A DNA stretch of 8,881 nt from the NCBI GenBank assembly GCA_016840645.1, contig JAEORY010000139.1, forward strand, positions 1-8,881, given 5' to 3'. This document shows, piece by piece, positions 1-5,995 of this stretch. How positions within the stretch are numbered: the stretch's first letter is position 1; each line of letters opens with the position of its first letter. Position numbers and translations under genes: made by a program. The notes below the pieces were generated by a model. The model had not been told where the DNA came from. It made no database searches and saw only the letters and a program-made list of their open reading frames with translations. Source of the DNA: Candidatus Borrarchaeota archaeon (lineage in GTDB: Archaea > Asgardarchaeota > Sifarchaeia > Borrarchaeales > Borrarchaeaceae).

Positions 1-2
1 GT

Positions 3-167
3 CGGTTCTCTTCGCCAAGGTTATCAGTCAGTACTCTATGGTGATCACTGAGAGTTTCCTCTCTGTTTAAACCACCATTTACAGAGCAAGGGACTAGAGA
101 AGCATCCTTTGGTGTGTTCTTTAACTCTGCTGATAACGTAGATACCGTCATGTGTGTTTCACCATGA
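3..167 (+). pseudogene. tnpB: Possible broken 3' end of tnpB
   Basis: In the frame starting at base 3 the sequence is open to a TGA at 42-44, then open again from 45 to a TGA at 165-167, about 77 bases before the proposed element end. That spacing suits the tnpB stop to right-end distance in IS605-type elements. The predicted tail after the first stop runs ...LFKPPFTEQGTREASFG..., low in hydrophobic core, like the variable tails after the TnpB zinc finger. No CxxC zinc-finger or RuvC motif is visible because those would be off the left edge. The in-frame TGA would truncate the tail. The call depends mainly on the element terminus next to it; the coding claim alone is weak. Confidence 0.25.
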
Positions 168-244
168 CCTCTCTTAGGCTAATCAACTAATTACTCTTGC
201 TCCTCACGGAACAAGCCCCGTGCCTTTAGGGAGGGGTAGTTGAC
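18..244 (+). ncRNA. Possible omega RNA (TnpB guide-RNA scaffold)
   Basis: Successive helices can be drawn in this span: GAGAG/CTCTC (50-54/59-63, loop TTTC); CTCTGT/ACAGAG (61-66/81-86, an alternative to the first); AAGGGA/TCCTTT (88-93/105-110); and GTCATG with GTG against CAC and CATGAC (147-156/160-168, one bulged T, loop TTT). Two longer-range pairings are GTTATCAG/CTGATAAC (20-27/130-137) and TCAACTA/TAGTTGA (183-189/237-243). TnpB elements make a structured RNA from the 3' part of tnpB through the right end, with the guide taken from flanking DNA, so the place and density of structure fit. No covariation could be tested. If active, the guide would begin about base 245. Confidence 0.4.
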
Positions 245-294
245 TCCAACTTATGCGCAAGGAAAGGCAATCGTTTTTATTAAACTTGTACTGA

Positions 295-477
295 ATGAGT
301 ACACGAATTTATTACAAAATGTTCGTACGAAGTGTAGAACAATTCCCCTTATTCGCACAGACAGAAACCATCGCCGATTACCTTTTTATCTTATTGAGTA
401 ACTTGACCAATATTGGTGACCATAAATGGATAGCAGCTCTTAGTTATTTAAGCATGGGGAGACCTTTGTATAAGTAA
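295..477 (+). CDS. Doubtful 60-residue hypothetical protein
   Basis: I do not recognise this product. It is a 60-codon reading frame from ATG with a moderately hydrophobic middle (about residues 16-38), a YYKMF segment near the start and a basic C-terminus, and no cysteine pairs. It begins about 50 bases outside the proposed element end, so it could be a remnant of a gene cut by that insertion or a chance frame. No Shine-Dalgarno site precedes it. A TATA-like TTTATTAAA (276-284) lies too close to serve the first ATG; it would start transcripts near 305 and suit the internal ATG at 319. Overlap with any known family would be needed to accept it. Confidence 0.25.
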   Translation: MSTRIYYKMFVRSVEQFPLFAQTETIADYLFILLSNLTNIGDHKWIAALSYLSMGRPLYK

Positions 478-532
478 CAAACTATATCGTAAATCAACCT
501 CCATCGAGTTGGAAGGTCTTCTTACGAATGTG

Positions 533-541
533 TTATAAATA
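533..541 (+). promoter_or_regulatory. TATA box candidate upstream of mfnB
   Basis: TTATAAATA matches the archaeal TATA consensus and is identical to the 9-mer upstream of the prenyl synthase gene (2697-2705). Transcription would begin near 565, leaving a leader of about 100 bases. A second candidate, TATTATA at 621-627, would start transcripts near 651, almost at the upstream ATG (652). Confidence 0.4.
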
Positions 542-666
542 CCCTCCCTCTATTACGTGTACGAGTGATCAATTATATTATTAAACATCAATATTTGATA
601 CCTATGTTACTGGTATTCGGTATTATACGATAACACAAATAGATTAACTGTATGAAGGTAGAACTG

Positions 667-1389
667 ATGAGATTACTCATTTCGGTTATTAACAGAGAAG
701 AAGCAATCAACGCAATAAACGGTGGAACTGAAATACTTGACATTAAAAACCCTAAAGAAGGGTCACTCGGGGCTAATTTTCCCTGGATAATTAAGAGTAT
801 ATCTGAAGAAGCCCATGAAATTGCAAAAGATGTAGAAATCAGTGCAACGATTGGAGATGCACCCTATAAACCCGGAACAATGGCTCTTGCTGCGCTTGGT
901 TGCACAGTTTCAAATGTGGATTATGTAAAAGTAGGGCTTTTTGACACAAGTACTGAATCACAAGCTGTTGAAGTCATGAGAGCAGTATCAAAGGCGGTAA
1001 AAGACTATAATTCAGATGTTAAAGTTGTGTGCGCAGGTTATTCTGATTCATATCGAATCAAATCAGTTCCTCCCTCTACAATTCCAAATATTGCACTAGA
1101 TTCAGAAGCCGATATTGCAATGTTAGATACTGGAGTGAAAGACGGTAAATCATTACTGAATTTCATGTCGTTGGATCAACTTGCCGATTTCACCGATCAA
1201 TGCCATGAACATGGGCTTCTATCAGCGCTTGCCGGATCATTAACAGAAGAACATATTCTAAAACTAATTCCATTAAAGCCGGATGTTATAGGCGTTCGTT
1301 CGGTTGTTTGTACATCTTTTGATCGTTTGAATGGGCATTTAGATTCTAAGAAGGTTGAAAAGTTAGTTAATTTGATTAAAAACAAATAA
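667..1389 (+). CDS. mfnB: (5-formylfuran-3-yl)methyl phosphate synthase MfnB (methanofuran biosynthesis)
   Basis: MfnB (DUF556 family) condenses two glyceraldehyde-3-phosphate molecules into 4-(hydroxymethyl)-2-furancarboxaldehyde phosphate, the furan precursor of methanofuran, a cytosolic C1 carrier. The family signature is clear: an N-terminal LLISVINREEA strand/helix, then DIKNPKEGSLGANFPW, then SATIGDAPYKPG, DYVKVGLF, and MLDTGVKDGKSL. Counting from the ATG at 667, Lys27 falls where the Methanocaldococcus enzyme has its Schiff-base lysine; Lys88, Asp154 and Lys158 match the other catalytic positions with a three-residue offset. The protein is 240 residues, normal for the family. An in-frame ATG at 652 adds five residues, but family alignment (M-x-L-L-x-S) favours 667, which is preceded by GAAGGT. 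A leaderless start at 652 from TATTATA (621-627) remains possible. Nearby genes are not in the pathway. Methanofuran also serves non-methanogens, so methanogenesis is not implied. Confidence 0.93.
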   Translation: MRLLISVINREEAINAINGGTEILDIKNPKEGSLGANFPWIIKSISEEAHEIAKDVEISATIGDAPYKPGTMALAALGCTVSNVDYVKVGLFDTSTESQAVEVMRAVSKAVKDYNSDVKVVCAGYSDSYRIKSVPPSTIPNIALDSEADIAMLDTGVKDGKSLLNFMSLDQLADFTDQCHEHGLLSALAGSLTEEHILKLIPLKPDVIGVRSVVCTSFDRLNGHLDSKKVEKLVNLIKNK

Positions 1390-1770
1390 TTATATGCTTT
1401 TATTTGAAGTACATCTAGTGAAACAATTAGATTACGCTTTTGTTAGAATTGCGAACTTCTTATTCACAACTCCATGTCGAGTGCATTAAATACCATCACG
1501 CGTTATGCTTTCGAAGACTTTGCGAGCATCTCAAAAAAGGTATCATTGTGGTATATTGATTTGTATATAATGTGTGTCGGTGTTTTCAGATATCATATTA
1601 CGCTGAATCAAGATGTAGCTATTTTCCAGTGAACTGCGTTAAACGCCTATTTCATGTAACTCATTTCATTTTGAAATTGAAAAAAAACTAATATTTCGGC
1701 CTTAGACCTTACGTATTCCACATTTTACCCAAGATTCTCTAATAGATTATGTGTTAGTATGACGGGAATA
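1390..1770. other. 381-bp convergent intergenic region with no recognisable gene
   Basis: This gap lies between the 3' ends of mfnB and the HEAT-repeat gene. No tRNA, known RNA, direct repeat or terminus is seen. T-rich tracts follow mfnB (1397-1404). TATA-like strings occur at 1487-1494 (CATTAAAT) and 1563-1570 (TGTATATA) with no convincing gene downstream. The longest forward frame seen is 52 codons (1474-1632, ATG, no Shine-Dalgarno site), which I do not accept as a gene. For two convergent 3' ends the gap is long, and it may hold decayed sequence. Confidence 0.6.
1680..1687 (-). terminator. Poly-T terminator candidate for the HEAT gene
   Basis: An eight-base A run on the plus strand gives a U run in the minus-strand transcript about 85 bases after the HEAT gene stop. 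Archaeal RNA polymerase commonly ends at such oligo-U tracts without needing a hairpin. Confidence 0.3.
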
Positions 1771-2565
1771 TCACTGTATTCGTTCTAATGCCCTTATAGC
1801 TGCTTCACGCAAGAATTTATCCGTTGATTGTGCGGCTTCCATAAGTAATGGACTAGCTAGTGGGTCACCGATATATCCAAGTGCTTCAGCAGCATATGCT
1901 CTTAAAAACTTCTTTTGTAGTAAACGTCCTCCTTCTAGAATAATCATTGCTAGATCGAATCCACTATTATCGCCTAGTCGACCCAGAGAACCCGCAGCAC
2001 TCAATTGTAGTCGCTTATTTTTATGTTTCAACAAACCTTTTAGAGAATCAATTGCGTCCTGACTAACTATTCCAAGTTCACCAATTGCTTCACAACTCCA
2101 TTGGCACACTGATGGATCTTTATCAGAAAGCAACTCTATAAGTGGCGATAAAGCCCTCTCGTTATCTAAACGCCCTATTGCACGTGCAGAATATTGGCGT
2201 ACACCACTATCTTCATCTTTTAACGCATTTATAAGAGGTTCTAATGCCCTTTCATCCCTGAATTCACCAAGACTGTTTGCTGCTTCTCGCCTCACCATTT
2301 TATCTTTATCTGCTAATGCAATAATTAGCGGTTCTACAGCTATAGGGTCTCCTATACTTCCTAATGCCAGTGCAGCGTTCGTCCGAACTTTTCTATTCTT
2401 ATCTGATAAGTATAAAATTAACTCTTGAATTCTATCAGGATCTTGTTGGATCAAATTGTTAAGTTTTTTATAATTAACAGAGGTCAAGTCTTTTAATAAA
2501 TCCCTAATTTCGTCGTCTTTTACGATACCAACGAGTTTTCCAATATCTTTGAACTTATCGAGCAT
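1771..2565 (-). CDS. HEAT-repeat (PBS lyase-like) scaffold protein
   Basis: After about 50 residues of helical N-terminus, the protein is built from seven tandem HEAT-like repeats of about 31 residues, with the pattern PLIxxLxDKDxxVRxxAAxxLGxxGD. The clearest are units 1-4 (for example VRTNAALALGSIGD and VRREAANSLGEF); units 5-7 are more divergent. This is the phycobilin-lyase-type HEAT family, widespread in archaea, usually a protein-binding solenoid. Lyase activity should not be assumed. It has no signal peptide or membrane segment, so it is probably cytosolic. Start: an in-frame GTG at 2574 exists, but AGGTGA (2571-2576) lies five bases before the ATG at 2565, giving 264 residues. The GTG is inside that ribosome site. 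The partner is unknown; the divergent neighbour is the prenyl synthase gene. Confidence 0.85.
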   Translation of the reverse strand: MLDKFKDIGKLVGIVKDDEIRDLLKDLTSVNYKKLNNLIQQDPDRIQELILYLSDKNRKVRTNAALALGSIGDPIAVEPLIIALADKDKMVRREAANSLGEFRDERALEPLINALKDEDSGVRQYSARAIGRLDNERALSPLIELLSDKDPSVCQWSCEAIGELGIVSQDAIDSLKGLLKHKNKRLQLSAAGSLGRLGDNSGFDLAMIILEGGRLLQKKFLRAYAAEALGYIGDPLASPLLMEAAQSTDKFLREAAIRALERIQ

Positions 2566-2600
2566 TTCTTTCACCTATCAATAGTAGGGCAGTTATTCGC

Positions 2601-2608
2601 ATATATAC
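2601..2608 (-). promoter_or_regulatory. TATA box candidate for the HEAT gene
   Basis: On the minus strand this reads GTATATAT. A start about 27 bases downstream would fall near 2577, leaving a leader of about 12 bases that contains the AGGTGA ribosome site. Confidence 0.4.
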
Positions 2609-2696
2609 AAGGACGTTCTATTTAATATTACCTGTTTATTAGAATAAACGTTCAAAACGTTTCCAGCTGATTTCGTGGTAAGAATCTTGTAGACAG

Positions 2697-2705
2697 TTAT
2701 AAATA
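2697..2705 (+). promoter_or_regulatory. TATA box candidate for the prenyl diphosphate synthase gene
   Basis: TTATAAATA is the same 9-mer found upstream of mfnB. It predicts transcription from about 2728 and a leader of about 80 bases. The promoters of this gene and the HEAT gene face away from each other within a 245-bp spacer. Confidence 0.4.
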
Positions 2706-2810
2706 AGCACTTCGCTTCAGATAAGTCCTTCAAAGAATGTAGGATTGTAATGTCGAAAACTTGAAAAACTGAATTGAAATACTAGACAAAATAAGTTTTA
2801 AGTGATATCA

Positions 2811-3875
2811 ATGAGTTTTTTAGATCGTTTTAAAGAGCATAAGAAAATTATTGATAACGAATTAAAACTATTTCTTTCATCTGTTGTCAAAAAATGCAAG
2901 CAGTCAATAAATGCTGATGCTTATCAAGAGATATCTAATTATGTAATGAGAGGAGGAAAACGCCTACGTGCACTTGCATTATTTATGGCATATAAAGCGG
3001 TAGGTGGGCAAAACGAAGATGCTGCGCGTCAATTGTCAATTTGCGTTGAGCTATTACATAATTCCACTCTTGTCCATGATGATATAATTGACAGGGATGA
3101 TAAGCGACGAAATGCTCCTACCTTTCATATTAAATTCCAAGAATTCTATAAGCCGCTTGGAGACGATGATGAAGAGATAATTCGTCGTTTTGGGGAATCT
3201 ATCGCAATTTTAGCAGGAAATATTATGTATGAACTTGGTCTAGAGGTCATTAACCATTTGCAGATTCCTAGTGAAATCAAATCAAGACTTATTGAGATAT
3301 ATGCATCAACATATCGCAAAGTAAACGAAGGCCAGATATTGGATGTAGATTTTGAAAACCGATTTGATATCACTGAGAAAGAGTACTATGAAATGGTTCA
3401 ACTTAAGACAGGTGCACTATTTGAAGCAGCCTTACTAATGGGTGTAACAATGGCACAAGGTTCTGAATCACAACTTGATACGTTTACCTCGTTTGGTATT
3501 CCCGCATTCACTGCATTTCAAATTCAAGATGATATACTTGGGACTTTTGGAACAGATAAGTGGGGAAAGAATATCGAGAGTGATCTCCGAGAAGGAAAAA
3601 GAACGTTATTGGTTATAAAAACTCTAGAAAAACTTAGTGACGTTGACAAAGAATTTTTTATTTCCACTATTGGGAACGCTAATGCCACTTCTGAAGAATT
3701 AGAGCGAGTTAGAAACCTTATAAAGAGTTGTGGAGCATTGGGCTATGCGACAGCTACATCAAAAGAATTAATAACACGGGCAAAACAACAGCTGACGATT
3801 GAGCCATCATTGAAAAAAGAAGGATTAGAGTTTTTTGAGGCATTCGCTGATTTTCTGATCTCTAGAACCTATTAA
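2811..3875 (+). CDS. Trans-isoprenyl diphosphate synthase, probably geranylgeranyl diphosphate synthase
   Basis: This enzyme lengthens allylic diphosphates with isopentenyl diphosphate; in archaea the C20 product is the side chain of ether lipids. The first Asp-rich motif is HDDIIDRDDKRR, the second is FQIQDDILGTFG, followed by GKNIESDLREGKRTLL. GGKRLRAL, GQILDVDFE and KTGALFEA also match the family. The residue five before the first motif is Ser, not a bulky aromatic, which favours C20 or longer over C15, but exact length cannot be read. Two oddities: about 15 extra acidic residues (GDDDEEIIRRFGES region) between the first motif and the AILAG segment, and Asn where many members have Asp (LAGN, usually LAGD). 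Start: GTG at 2802 is possible, but AAGTGAT (2800-2806) is well placed before ATG 2811, giving 354 residues. It is convergent with the exchanger gene, 28 bp apart. Confidence 0.9.
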   Translation: MSFLDRFKEHKKIIDNELKLFLSSVVKKCKQSINADAYQEISNYVMRGGKRLRALALFMAYKAVGGQNEDAARQLSICVELLHNSTLVHDDIIDRDDKRRNAPTFHIKFQEFYKPLGDDDEEIIRRFGESIAILAGNIMYELGLEVINHLQIPSEIKSRLIEIYASTYRKVNEGQILDVDFENRFDITEKEYYEMVQLKTGALFEAALLMGVTMAQGSESQLDTFTSFGIPAFTAFQIQDDILGTFGTDKWGKNIESDLREGKRTLLVIKTLEKLSDVDKEFFISTIGNANATSEELERVRNLIKSCGALGYATATSKELITRAKQQLTIEPSLKKEGLEFFEAFADFLISRTY

Positions 3876-3903
3876 ATCTTACTTCTTTTGCCTTAAGCGA
3901 ATA

Positions 3904-5082
3904 TCACATGCTGAAAGTTCGAATCAATAGAATCAGACTAAAGGCCATCACAGTTATTATTACTATTCCCTCGTAGATGTCTAGTTGTTCGTCATCAAGT
4001 ATCGAAGTCTTAATTAGATATACTACTGCCACGCCTACAGCTAATTGAAAGATTATAGCAGGTTCTAAAGGAATTAACGCTATAACACCGATGAAACCGA
4101 TGATTAAAGTATAACTTTGAAGAACACCTGATATTGTATTTCCCAAAGCTAAATGTAATTGTCCTTTCCTTGCGCTAATTAAAGCTATTGCATGTTCTGG
4201 AATAGAGCTCGATGCACCGATTAGGACGCTAATTATGATAATGGGTATCATAGGATTAAACTCGATAAAGATTTCAACGCTGTGTGTAATTAATTCTGCA
4301 CCAATTCCAATCCCTAAAAAGCCAATGATTAATAAAGCGGCTGTTGCTGTCTTAGATAATTTATGGACGTTTGTACTATGGGTTTCATTTTTGTCATCCT
4401 CTTCTTTAAATTCTTTCAAAGATTTTCCGAAGAAGATATATATTATATAGAAAATGTAAGTAAGCAACAAGATAAATGCTGCTTCTCTGGGAAGAAATTC
4501 TTTACCTGGAGTTAGGAAGAGTAAATATTCTGCAATTCCCAAAATTAAAACCAAACCAAGCATTACGACAGTAGCTCGCATGAGATCGCTTTCAACTGCT
4601 ATAACAGCTTTCGGAACCTTCATGTACGATGAATGAGATTGCCTTGCTCCGATAAGGATCACGATACCTACCAGAAGCACATTAAATAGCGCGGCTGCAA
4701 ACACTAGAAGAACTGCAAATTCAGTCAGAGAAGGATTGTTCGTAATTGCACCTCTATATGCCGCAATTCCTGCGAGAGCAAGTTCTGGGGTGTTAGATGC
4801 AACAGATGAAAGTACTCCTGCGATATAGGCGCCTACACCAAGAAAACTATATGCTAATGATTCGATACCTTTTACTGCAACTTCAGACATTCGAAGGGCA
4901 CACCATATCCCTAGAACAATCCCTAAAATCATAAGAGCATATGATACGTTGAACAAGTTGAATGCGCTGTGGGTAATGAACATAAAAAGATAGATAGCAC
5001 CAAATACTAATACAATGGATAATTCTTTTACTCCAAATCCTAGCAAATCCCAAGTTGAGTGTTTATAAGTTTCATTTGTCAA
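3904..5082 (-). CDS. Sodium/calcium exchanger-family membrane protein (CaCA-like)
   Basis: This is a 392-residue multi-pass membrane protein with about ten hydrophobic segments in two halves, split by a charged loop (residues about 220-245, KSLKEFKEEDDKNETHS). Two alpha-repeat-like segments match the cation/Ca2+ exchanger fold: residues 92-102 SSVASNTPEL with Glu100, and residues 289-323 GASSSIPEH with Glu296 followed by GNTISGVLQ. The first repeat lacks the canonical GNxxGSN continuation and has Asn97 where Ser or Thr is usual, so the protein is divergent and the ion is uncertain (Ca2+, other cation or Na+/H+-linked). Start: TTG at 5082 with GGGGAG seven bases upstream (5090-5095); the frame has no ATG before about residue 34. 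A minus-strand TTAAATA (5151-5157) would give a leader of about 45 bases. Confidence 0.78.
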   Translation of the reverse strand: MTNETYKHSTWDLLGFGVKELSIVLVFGAIYLFMFITHSAFNLFNVSYALMILGIVLGIWCALRMSEVAVKGIESLAYSFLGVGAYIAGVLSSVASNTPELALAGIAAYRGAITNNPSLTEFAVLLVFAAALFNVLLVGIVILIGARQSHSSYMKVPKAVIAVESDLMRATVVMLGLVLILGIAEYLLFLTPGKEFLPREAAFILLLTYIFYIIYIFFGKSLKEFKEEDDKNETHSTNVHKLSKTATAALLIIGFLGIGIGAELITHSVEIFIEFNPMIPIIIISVLIGASSSIPEHAIALISARKGQLHLALGNTISGVLQSYTLIIGFIGVIALIPLEPAIIFQLAVGVAVVYLIKTSILDDEQLDIYEGIVIITVMAFSLILLIRTFSM

Positions 5083-5089
5083 AGTATTA

Positions 5090-5095
5090 CTCCCC
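5090..5095 (-). promoter_or_regulatory. Shine-Dalgarno site supporting a TTG start
   Basis: GGGGAG on the minus strand ends seven bases before TTG 5082. An ATG nearby (5073-5075) is out of frame, so this site decides the start of the exchanger gene. Confidence 0.6.
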
Positions 5096-5150
5096 TTAAT
5101 GAAGAACTCTAGTTTTCTTTTACTTGCGTATGAAAATAGCTAACGCATCT

Positions 5151-5157
5151 TATTTAA
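5151..5157 (-). promoter_or_regulatory. TATA box candidate for the exchanger gene
   Basis: The minus strand reads TTAAATA, predicting a transcript start near 5127 and a leader of about 45 bases containing the GGGGAG site. Confidence 0.35.
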
Positions 5158-5245
5158 CTTATTCGGATTCATTCGTAGGTTAATGTAATAAATTGCTTTA
5201 AACAAAACTCCTAAAAGAAATAAAGAATAAACCAAGATGCTTTCC

Positions 5246-5256
5246 AAAAAAAAAAA
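5246..5256 (-). terminator. Poly-T terminator candidate after the ferritin-like gene
   Basis: An eleven-base A run on the plus strand gives an oligo-U tract in the minus-strand transcript about 95 bases after the ferritin-like stop, separating it from the exchanger gene. Confidence 0.35.
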
Positions 5257-5350
5257 GTAAGTGAATTGCAATTTAATGAAAGAAGAGCGATTTTTTTTAA
5301 GTAAAAAGAATGATATGCTTCTTCTAGGCTTTTAAATGTGATTTAATTGA

Positions 5351-5833
5351 CTATCCAATCGGTGCACCATGTGCTAGGCTATATTTGTAGATATAGTCGA
5401 ACCATTCATCTTCGGCAATAGTTTCTTTTTCGATTATGAACTTGCTAATCGTTTTAAGTAATTCATGATGGCGGTGTTCATCAGCTATAATAGTCTCTAG
5501 CATGAACTTTATTTTCTCATTATCAATCTTGCCAAGCATCTCCTCGTAAATCTTCATGGCTATCTCCTCATTCTCGATGTGAACTTTGATATCTCTGTTT
5601 AAGACGGCGTTATCCTCATCACTGATAGCAGGTGAAAAATCTAATAGACCGATTATCGCCCTAAAAACGAGAGCATGCTTCATTGAGTCGAACGCAACTC
5701 CTCGTAGAAGTTCTTTTAGTAATAGGTTTTGTAGAGCATCAGTACTTTTATTAACAGCTTCTACAATCTGTTCTTCAAACGCAATAGATTTCTCACATTG
5801 CGCTATTAGTTCTTCTTTTGTCCAAATTGACAA
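5351..5833 (-). CDS. Ferritin-like (rubrerythrin-type) diiron-fold protein
   Basis: This is a 160-residue, all-helical, soluble protein with the ferritin-like four-helix pattern. Candidate ligands are Glu20/Glu21 (helix 1, FEEQ), Asp49/His53 (helix 2, DSMKH), Glu87/Glu90 (helix 3, HIENEE) and Glu119/His122 (helix 4, DEHRHH). Helix 4 keeps the ExxH motif; in helix 2 the equivalent position is Ser50 with Asp49 just before it, so the metal site may be altered or use Asp. It lacks the C-terminal CxxC rubredoxin domain of rubrerythrin. Members may act in peroxide or iron handling, but no substrate can be read here. Start: TTG 5833 with a strong GGAGG (5843-5847) nine bases upstream. It has its own leader and is likely a single-gene transcript. 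Confidence 0.8.
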   Translation of the reverse strand: MSIWTKEELIAQCEKSIAFEEQIVEAVNKSTDALQNLLLKELLRGVAFDSMKHALVFRAIIGLLDFSPAISDEDNAVLNRDIKVHIENEEIAMKIYEEMLGKIDNEKIKFMLETIIADEHRHHELLKTISKFIIEKETIAEDEWFDYIYKYSLAHGAPIG

Positions 5834-5842
5834 TTTTTTAAA

Positions 5843-5847
5843 CCTCC
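5843..5847 (-). promoter_or_regulatory. Strong Shine-Dalgarno site supporting a TTG start
   Basis: GGAGG on the minus strand, nine A/T-rich bases before TTG 5833, is the best ribosome site in the window and fixes the ferritin-like start. Confidence 0.65.
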
Positions 5848-5968
5848 AATATAATAGGTTTTTACCTTACTCTTCTAAGACTTATTTTCTATGTTATGAG
5901 TAAATTACAAATAACTTTTTCGTTTGTGGTGTTGTATTTTAGAGAAACGTTACTAAGTTATATGCAAG

Positions 5969-5982
5969 AAAAAAATAAAAAA
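5969..5982 (-). terminator. Poly-T terminator candidate after the zinc-ribbon gene
   Basis: Two A runs on the plus strand, broken by one T, give an oligo-U tract in the minus-strand transcript 14-27 bases after the zinc-ribbon stop. Confidence 0.35.
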
Positions 5983-5995
5983 TGTCGAACTTTCA

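Larger units (their letters stand above)
1..244 (+). mobile_element. Right end of an IS200/IS605-family (TnpB-type) element
   Basis: The stretch 213-244 has the typical right terminus of archaeal and bacterial IS200/IS605 or tnpB-only elements: AAGCCCC, then GTGCCTTTAGG, then GGGGTAGTTGAC. In intact elements this is a perfect hairpin with a TTTA-like loop. Here the right arm reads GGGAGGGG instead of GGCACGGGG, so only CCCC/GGGG (216-219/233-236) and CC/GG (223-224/229-230) pair. The block is about 47% G+C, and composition drops sharply after about 250, which fits an element boundary near 244. Most of the element, including any tnpA or tnpB, would lie off the left edge. The family is recognised from the terminus pattern only. 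The damaged hairpin suggests an old or immobile copy. Confidence 0.6.

Noticed and set aside
1..244. CRISPR or rRNA origin for the structured left block
   Set aside because: No spaced identical repeats and no conserved rRNA strings; the terminus pattern fits an IS605-type end better.
1197..1385. Minus-strand frame inside mfnB
   Set aside because: Lies wholly within a well-supported gene on the other strand and has no family features.
1394..1489. 31-codon ORF right after mfnB
   Set aside because: Too short, no ribosome site, and it overlaps likely terminator sequence.
1474..1632. 52-codon forward ORF in the convergent gap
   Set aside because: No Shine-Dalgarno site, no placed promoter, no recognisable motif; a frame of this size is expected by chance.
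3146..3373. Minus-strand frame inside the prenyl synthase gene
   Set aside because: Shadow of a conserved coding region; Ser/Ile-rich translation typical of antisense frames.
3914..3925. GTTCGAATC, resembling a tRNA T-arm
   Set aside because: It lies in the exchanger coding sequence and no acceptor, D or anticodon stems can be drawn around it.
5291..5298. Eight-T run on the plus strand
   Set aside because: No plus-strand gene ends before it, so it has no transcript to terminate.
5586..5903. Plus-strand frame antisense to the ferritin-like gene
   Set aside because: Shadow frame; the opposite strand has a strong ribosome site and the family motifs.
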